Assembly (NCBI GenBank): GCA_016706545.1
Contig: JADJJK010000010.1
Location: 124,001 to 188,000 of the forward strand
DNA: 64,000 nucleotides
Origin: Myxococcales bacterium
GTDB taxonomy: Bacteria; Myxococcota_A; Polyangia; Haliangiales; Haliangiaceae
Reading direction: 5' to 3'
Shown here: one piece after another, positions 59,201 to 64,000 of the stretch
Layout: every line of letters begins with the position of its first letter
How positions within the stretch are numbered: position 1 is the stretch's first letter
The notes under the pieces: generated by a model
Seen by the model: only the letters and a program-made list of their open reading frames with translations
Databases searched by the model: none
What the model was told of the DNA's origin: nothing
Position numbers and translations under genes: made by a program

Positions 59201-59241
59201 AGGCCCAGCATCAGCGGCAAGAAGCGTCGATTCGCGTTCAT
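56214..59241 (-). CDS. TonB-dependent receptor, N terminus out of frame by 2 bp
   Basis: ATG 59241 opens a signal (MNANRRFLPLMLGLAVTA ... SAQA) and an Ala/Pro/Lys repeat region. After about 60 codons the reading frame switches. One 27-bp repeat near 59051 has lost two bases; restoring them makes one frame of about 1008 aa. The rest, in the second frame, is a carboxypeptidase-regulatory-like domain (GWISGQVLAADTGEPLPGATL), then the plug (TTAPVDVLTTEDLAQSAQVETSRML, PASLRGLGPDQVLVLVNGKRRHKSALLH, NSIPASSIKRIEILRDGAAS), then the barrel with several C-terminal strands ending KLQLTFF. Such receptors import iron chelates, cobalamin or sugars; the substrate is unknown. The start from 59144 in the second frame lacks a signal and is unlikely. 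The shift is either a phase-variable switch or an assembly error. Confidence 0.85.
59020..59127 (-). repeat. 27-bp tandem repeats in the TonB receptor N terminus
   Basis: Four units share GGGCGCCTTGGCAGGCGCGG (plus-strand sense) and encode APAKAPAAP-type repeats. Three are 27 bp; one has GGGCCTTGG in place of GGGCGCCTTGG near 59051 and is 25 bp, and it is exactly this 2-bp loss that puts the signal peptide and receptor in different frames. Shorter 9-bp units (CGGGCGCAG) flank both sides. Confidence 0.85.
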
Positions 59242-59405
59242 GAGATCTCCTCGATACACAACCAAGGCGCGCACGCTAGCACACCGACGGAGACGTGTCC
59301 GCTTTGACGGATGGGCGGGATTCCTCACGTAAGGTACGCCACGTCAACGCGCATCCCCGACGCGCCGCTGGCCGTGCGCGGTGAGGTGTGGCCGCGGCGA
59401 CCTCG

Positions 59406-61238
59406 TCAGCTCGCGTCGTCGCTGTACATCGCCTCGATCAGCGGACCGTACTTGTTGGCCACCACGCTGCGCTTGAGCTTGAGCGTCGGGGTGAGCTCCC
59501 CGCCCTCGATGGAGAAGGCCTGAGGCAACAGCGTGAACCGCTTGATGCGAGCCACCTGGGCGGTTCTGGCATTCACCTCGTCCACCGCGCGCTGCGCTGC
59601 CTGGTGGAGGGCCTGGTCCTCCGGGGTGCCGGCGGCCCTCGCCCGCTCGCGCGTCGCGCTGGCCTCTTGTTCGTCGAGCACCAGCAGCGCGCTGAGAAAC
59701 TTGCGGCGATCTCCGATCACCACCGCGTCGGCGATGAGCCGACTCTCGCGCAGTGCGTCTTCGAGGTTGCGCGGCGAGATGTTCTTGCCGCCCGAGGTGA
59801 TGATGATCTCCTTCTTGCGACCGGTGATGGAGAGGTACCCGTCCGCGTCGAAGGCGCCCAGATCACCAGAGCGCAGCCAGCCCTCGACGAGGGTCTCGGC
59901 TGTCGCTTGCCGGTCCTTCAAGTACCCCAGGAAGATGTTGGGGCCGCTCACCAGGACCTCGCCATCTTCATCCAGCTTGACCGTGAGGCCTGGCATGGGC
60001 CGGCCCACCGTGCCCAGCTTGCACTGGCCAGGGACGTTGAAGGTGGTCGGCCCAGAGCCCTCCGACTGGCCGTAGACCTCGTAGATCGGGAGATCCAGAC
60101 TGGCAAACAGCTCCAGCACCTCCAGCGCGATGGGGGCCGCGCCGGTGGCGCTGCTGCGGGTGCGGTCGAACCCGATCGCGGCCTTGATCTTGTCGGTGAC
60201 CAGGCGCGTGAAGAGCCGGTACTGCAGCGTCAGCCAGGGCCCACACGGCTTGCCCGCACCGCGCCGCCGATGCACCTCCAGGCAGACCTTGCGGGCGCGC
60301 GCCACCAGGTGCTTCTTCCCTCCGGTCAGCGCGTGAAGCCGGTCGCTGAGGGCGGCGTGCAGCTTCTCCCAGATGCGCGGGACGCCAAAGAAGATGGTAG
60401 GGCGCGCTTGCTTGAGGTTGTCGGCGACGCGCTCGATGGACTCGGCATAGTACACCGCGCACCCTGCGGTCGCCGGCACGTGGATCGTCCCCATCTGTTC
60501 TGCGATATGCGAGAGCGGGAGATACGACAGCAGACAATCGGCGTCGGTCACTTCGCTGCTGGCCACCAGCTGGGTCGCGGTCCAGCACAGGTTGTGGTGA
60601 GAGAGCATCACCGCCTTGGGTGGGCCGGTGGTGCCCGAGGTGTAGATGAGCGTGGCCAGGTCCGAAGGCTCGATGGAGTCGAGGCGCGCATCGAGCGTTG
60701 GCTCCTCGACCTCCTGGCCAAGGGCCATGAGCTGCGACCAGCGTAGTAGTCGCGCAGCGGTCGTCGGTGCGGCGGAGGCACCCTCGCTCGGCTGGTCAGG
60801 GCGAGCCGGCCCATCGGCTGGTCCCACGTCCTGCATGGTGACGAGGGCGAGCAGCGAGGGCAGGTTCGCCAGGCGAGGCGAGACCTTGGCGAGCTGTGCG
60901 GCGTTCTCCACCAGCACCACCTTGGCCTCGCTGTGCTCGAGGATGTAGTGGACCTCGTCGCTGGAGCAGGTGGTATAGATGCCGGCCGGGACGGCGCCGA
61001 TCATCATCGCTGCGTGATCGAGGATGGTCCACTCTGGACGGTTGAAGCCCAGGATGCACACCCTATCACCCTTGGCCACGCCCAAGGCCAGCAGGCCGCG
61101 AGCCGCCATGCGCACTTCTTCAACGAAGGTCCGCCAGGAGGTCTCTCTCCAGTGATCGTCCCCGCGGGTGGCGTACGCCGTGGCCAGCGGGCGCGTCTTG
61201 GCGTGTACGAGCAAGCGTCGAGGGATCGAATCGCCCAT
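59406..61238 (-). CDS. Long-chain-fatty-acid-CoA ligase (FadD15-type)
   Basis: AMP-forming acyl-CoA synthetase, 610 aa, of the eukaryote-like/FadD15 branch. It activates long-chain fatty acids with ATP and CoA. Motifs: LIYTSGTTGPPKAVMLSH (phosphate loop), YLPLSHIAEQM, FFGVPRIWEKL, EVYGQSEGSGPTTFN, and GWLRSGDLGAFDADGYLSITGRKKEIIITSGGKNISP with the hinge Asp. KLKRSVV with the catalytic Lys follows near the end. ATG 61238 is preferred over ATG 61250 because GGAG lies 6-10 bp before it. It stands alone on the minus strand, convergent with nothing; the TonB gene starts 165 bp downstream on the same strand. Confidence 0.93.
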   Translation of the reverse strand: MGDSIPRRLLVHAKTRPLATAYATRGDDHWRETSWRTFVEEVRMAARGLLALGVAKGDRVCILGFNRPEWTILDHAAMMIGAVPAGIYTTCSSDEVHYILEHSEAKVVLVENAAQLAKVSPRLANLPSLLALVTMQDVGPADGPARPDQPSEGASAAPTTAARLLRWSQLMALGQEVEEPTLDARLDSIEPSDLATLIYTSGTTGPPKAVMLSHHNLCWTATQLVASSEVTDADCLLSYLPLSHIAEQMGTIHVPATAGCAVYYAESIERVADNLKQARPTIFFGVPRIWEKLHAALSDRLHALTGGKKHLVARARKVCLEVHRRRGAGKPCGPWLTLQYRLFTRLVTDKIKAAIGFDRTRSSATGAAPIALEVLELFASLDLPIYEVYGQSEGSGPTTFNVPGQCKLGTVGRPMPGLTVKLDEDGEVLVSGPNIFLGYLKDRQATAETLVEGWLRSGDLGAFDADGYLSITGRKKEIIITSGGKNISPRNLEDALRESRLIADAVVIGDRRKFLSALLVLDEQEASATRERARAAGTPEDQALHQAAQRAVDEVNARTAQVARIKRFTLLPQAFSIEGGELTPTLKLKRSVVANKYGPLIEAMYSDDAS

Positions 61239-61425
61239 GGTTCTCCACATCGCTGTGGCCTCGGCCCAACGCCGAGTCCCTCCCTATCATGCGCCCGTGA
61301 GCATGGCCCCGCCAGAGGCTGTTCAAAGGCCTGTCCAGAGGCCTGTTCGCCATCCGCGCGGTCAGGCCAGCAACCCACGGGCCGCCCTGCCGATGCTCGT
61401 CACCGCGGCCCTCTGGCCGCGTGCG

Positions 61426-61827
61426 TTATTTGCCCTTCTTGGCGGCGCCAGCGAAGTACGTGGTCGCGCGCTTCTCGCCCTTGCTCTTGAGCGCACCCGA
61501 CGCGATGAGCTTGCGGATGGGGAGCTGTAGGTCACGAGTGGAGGTGCCGAGCTCCTTGTTGATCTGCTCGATCCGCATCCCGGGGTTCGCGGCGACGAAC
61601 TCCATCACTCGAGTCTGCAAGCGGTCGAGCTGACCCGCGCTGCGCTTCGCGCCCTTGCCACGGCGCTCGGTCTTGAGGGACTCGACAGCGAGGCCTCCTC
61701 GTCGGCGGCCACCACGGTCATCAAGTGCGCCGGTGAGCGTGTCCACCGCTGCGCGGCGAGCGAGCGCGGTCACGTTGTCGACGAACTCAGAAACCAGCTT
61801 GCTGATTTGGCTGTTCAGATCACTCAT
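61426..61827 (-). CDS. Winged-helix DNA-binding protein, 133 aa
   Basis: Small basic protein seen in several copies in myxobacterial-type genomes. The N-terminal part (MSDLNSQISKLVSEFVDNVTALARRAAVDTL) is an amphipathic helix for oligomerisation. A basic Gly/Arg linker (RGGRRRGG) follows. The C-terminal winged helix (QLDRLQTRVMEFVAANPGMRIEQINKELGTSTRDLQLPIRKLIASGAL, then KRATTYF) matches a helix-turn-helix in NPGMRIEQINKELG. Such proteins may act as nucleoid proteins or local repressors. Preceded by a 1.3-kb stretch without genes on its upstream side. Confidence 0.82.
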   Translation of the reverse strand: MSDLNSQISKLVSEFVDNVTALARRAAVDTLTGALDDRGGRRRGGLAVESLKTERRGKGAKRSAGQLDRLQTRVMEFVAANPGMRIEQINKELGTSTRDLQLPIRKLIASGALKSKGEKRATTYFAGAAKKGK

Positions 61828-63150
61828 TTTGAACCTCGAAGGGAATAGCTATCTCGATTCAGCTCGGTTGTCGAGGCGATAACACTCGATCTTGATAATG
61901 AGTCAACCTCGCCTCGTACGCTCGCTCGACCCAGCGCGTATGCCGCCTGGTCAACGGCCGGAAAAACCCCCAGTTTGTCGACGCTACGGCGGGTCGAGTC
62001 GTGGTGGCGTCCGATGGCCAGGCAGCAGGGATCCGGATCCGGGATCTAGGGTCTCGCAGGGGCAAATCTGGAAATGACCTGGCGACTTGGTTCAACGCCT
62101 ATCAGGCTGTGGATAAAGAGGCGTTAGTTGCATTTTTTCCGATCCGATTCAAGGGTTTCGGCTCTCCAATCCTCGACCGCCGCGACTGGAGCCTTCGGCG
62201 CCGCTGGTGGCGCTTGCCTCGATAACGTCGGCCAGGTCACGCTCGTCGGCAGAGGCGTCAGGTCGCTCTCTGCGCACTCGCCTCATGCTCCAGTCTCGCG
62301 GAGCGCCAGGCGCTCGCAGGAGTCCAGACGACCCTGTCAGTGCTTCGCCCGGGTGATTCTGACCGCAACCGGAACGAGCGGAGGCCTGTCGCTCACCGCG
62401 GTCGCGGCTCCTCGCGGGCCGACCGGGAACGCTCGTCGCCGCGCGTCGCGCGCCTCGTGCTCGGCGGCTCCACTCGCCGGTGGGATCACTGACGCCCGGT
62501 CGACGCGCTGTCGTTCGTTTCCTGTGGTCCGCGTGACGGTCGAGTGCCTTGCTTGGGGCCCTATCTTGTGCCCATTCGGGCCACCCCGTTATTGCAACAT
62601 GCTGTTTTGTTTGTGGCTTTCAAGAGGCTCTGCGAGGAGCAGGAACAGCCATTCTGCGCGTGGCCGCAAATGCATCGTCGGCCAACAGGGCCAGGTTGGA
62701 GCTGTACCGGCGGTTAGGGCCACAACAGTATCGAGCATTCCGTCGCGTAGATATCTTTCTCGGGTGCGTACTCTGCCGTATGTCCACTTTGCATATCGTG
62801 GGGGTTACTGTTTGGGGATTCGATGATCTGGCGCTGCCGCGAGCGCCTTGGCAGGTTGTTCGTGGGCCTTACAAAGAGCCACTCTTGGCAGCGTGAGTCA
62901 TCGCTGAGCCTCCGCCATCACCCAGTCGCTCACGCCGCCGCCGTTTGCCTGGGAGTCCCGTCAGACTATCGGCCTCGCGTTGCTGCCTGACCGCCTCTTG
63001 TGGCCCCTCATCTCAAGGGTTCCAGTAGCCTGCGAGCCTATGATGACTGACAGAGGGGGGCTCCTGGCAGCTCCTGAAAATCCCGCATCGGACCTCTGGG
63101 CTGTGATTCAGATCAAGGGTTTCAGCAGCCTGTAGTATCCCCCACGGAGG
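61828..63150. other. 1.3-kb region without a recognisable gene
   Basis: No convincing coding sequence on either strand. The part near 62550-62900 is less GC-rich than its surroundings. It holds a possible 115-codon reading frame (62549-62896, MLGALSCAHSGHPVIATCC at the start) with no recognised family, so it may be a gene remnant. A 20-bp imperfect direct repeat lies near the right end. The first 150 bp next to 61827 should hold the promoter of the winged-helix gene. Confidence 0.5.
63013..63132. repeat. Two 20-bp imperfect direct repeats, 100 bp apart
   Basis: TCAAGGGTTCCAGTAGCCTG at 63013-63032 recurs as TCAAGGGTTTCAGCAGCCTG at 63113-63132 (2 mismatches), exactly 100 bp apart. A third partial copy (TTCAAGGGTTTCGGC) lies near 62149. 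They may be the ends of a decayed small element. Confidence 0.6.
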
Positions 63151-63756
63151 TCAGCGGTGCGGCGCCTTCGCGCCCGCCAGCGGGCTCTTCATCCACTCAT
63201 CACGCAAGATTCCGTACTGATCGACATCCACGAAACGCCGGCCCTTCTTCAGGTGACCACGCCGCGTCCCCTCTCGCTCCATCCCGGCCTTCTCCAGCAC
63301 GCGCTGGGAGCGTTGGTTGGTCGCGATCACCTGTGCATACACGCGGTGCAGGTTGCTCTCCACGAATGCCCAGCGCAGCACGCGGGATACCGCCTCACTG
63401 GCCAGGCCTGCGCCCCAGAATTCGTGTCCCAGCCAGTACCCCAGTTCGGCGCGGCGGTCGCGCGGCACGCTGCGCAGGCTGACCGTGCCAAGGAGCATCG
63501 CGCCGCGTACACGCTCGGTGATCGCGAACGTCGGGCCGCCACCGCGGACAAAGCGATCGAGGCGGGCCTCCACCCAGCGCGCCGCCACGTCCAGGGGAAA
63601 GGGTGAGGGCACATCGGCGAGCTGGCTTGCCACTCGCCGGTCGCCAGCGAGGGCGGCGACGGCCGCGGCGTCCTCGCTGCACAGCGGCCGGAGGATCAGC
63701 CGCGCGCTGTGCAGGGTGGGCTGCTGGGTCAGGTCCGTCGAGAGCGGGCCGATCAC
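63151..63756 (-). CDS. GNAT-family acetyltransferase (RimJ/RimL-like)
   Basis: 201 aa, Acetyltransf_3 type. SARLILRPLCSEDAAAVAALAGDRRVASQL is the usual N-terminal pattern; GTVSLRSVPRDRRAELGYWLGHEFWGAGLASEAVSRVLRWAFVESNLHRVYAQVIATNQRSQRVLEKAGMEREGTRRGH contains the acetyl-CoA-binding loop (GAGLASEAV) and the C-terminal strand with NxRSQRVLEKAGM. Relatives acetylate ribosomal proteins, small amines or antibiotics; the substrate cannot be told. Start at 63756 gives the normal N-terminal length. Nothing recognisable lies in the last 244 bp of the window. Confidence 0.88.
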   Translation of the reverse strand: MIGPLSTDLTQQPTLHSARLILRPLCSEDAAAVAALAGDRRVASQLADVPSPFPLDVAARWVEARLDRFVRGGGPTFAITERVRGAMLLGTVSLRSVPRDRRAELGYWLGHEFWGAGLASEAVSRVLRWAFVESNLHRVYAQVIATNQRSQRVLEKAGMEREGTRRGHLKKGRRFVDVDQYGILRDEWMKSPLAGAKAPHR

Positions 63757-64000
63757 GACCGGCGCAGCGTACCATCAACCGGGTCTCCGACGGCGACCAG
63801 CGGAGCTCGGTCGAGGTGTGGAGGTGCGCCTTCTCGCGCGGCGCGCCTCCCTCGCCGGATCCCCGTCCCTCGGCCAGCGCGCCAGGCGGCGCTGCGCCTG
63901 GAGGTTTGCGTCGGCCGGCCGGTCTGGCTATCGTGGCGGCCCTCAGGCGAAAACGTGCGTCGGACCTGGTCTTCTGTCTATCCTTGGTTGCTGGTCGGGG

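Noticed and set aside
59144..59328. Alternative receptor start in the second frame
   Set aside because: It would lack any signal peptide; the ATG at 59241 in the other frame has a clear one and the 2-bp loss explains the split.
62549..62896. 115-codon reading frame as a gene
   Set aside because: No family, no clear ribosome site and a sequence that reads like a remnant; kept only as a note in the gap entry.

Overview
The window reads as the chromosome of a very GC-rich Myxococcota (deltaproteobacterial-type) bacterium. The reasons are two eukaryote-like Ser/Thr kinases carried in operons, many large lipoproteins, a MYXO-CTERM-like sorting signal, PilZ fusion regulators, a winged-helix protein of a kind seen in this phylum, and long Ala/Pro-rich linkers. 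The genus is not resolved. I see no rRNA, tRNA, CRISPR array, insertion sequence or integrase.

Layout. 1-5443: a giant Ala/Gln-rich coiled-coil protein, minus strand, running off the left edge and carrying an apparent frameshift. 5.7-12.2 kb: an unknown protein, a small outer-membrane barrel, a YpfJ-type metalloprotease, SerA, a PilZ-CheX-like protein and a methyltransferase. 12.2-15.1 kb: a 19-bp repeat array and a decayed DUF222/HNH gene. 15.2-20.4 kb: a Clp-N-like/KAP NTPase divergent from an EF-hand membrane protein. 20.4-30.5 kb: an Ig-repeat lipoprotein divergent from a four-gene surface operon (kinase, TPR/PEGA protein, Calx-beta-like lipoprotein, MYXO-CTERM-like protein). 30.5-32.4 kb: a RloA/RloB-type defence pair. 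32.6-33.3 kb: DDAH.

The most striking region is 33.4-48.1 kb. Eight minus-strand genes, most overlapping by ATGA, encode a c-type cytochrome, a five-heme lipoprotein built of five FN3-plus-heme modules, a blue-copper lipoprotein, a PEGA protein, a heme-bearing beta-barrel protein, a blue-copper/di-heme fusion, a small lipoprotein and a kinase. A divergent lipoprotein cytochrome brings the total to ten CxxCH sites. A sigma54-like promoter and an 11/12-bp repeat array lie between the two cytochromes, and an NtrC-family regulator with a sensor kinase whose PAS domain is Cys-rich lies next door. I infer a copper/heme electron conduit across the outer membrane, probably redox-controlled.

48.1-64 kb holds an I9-inhibitor lipoprotein, a propeller lipoprotein, a 68-residue membrane peptide overlapping a radical SAM/SPASM enzyme (RiPP-like), PpsR, a REC-PilZ-STAS-like regulator, a YfbK-type vWA lipoprotein, a TonB receptor split by a 2-bp loss in a 27-bp repeat, a long-chain acyl-CoA ligase, a winged-helix protein, a 1.3-kb empty stretch and a GNAT acetyltransferase. 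Short tandem repeats of 9-13 bp, each with its own sequence, recur in many intergenic spaces.
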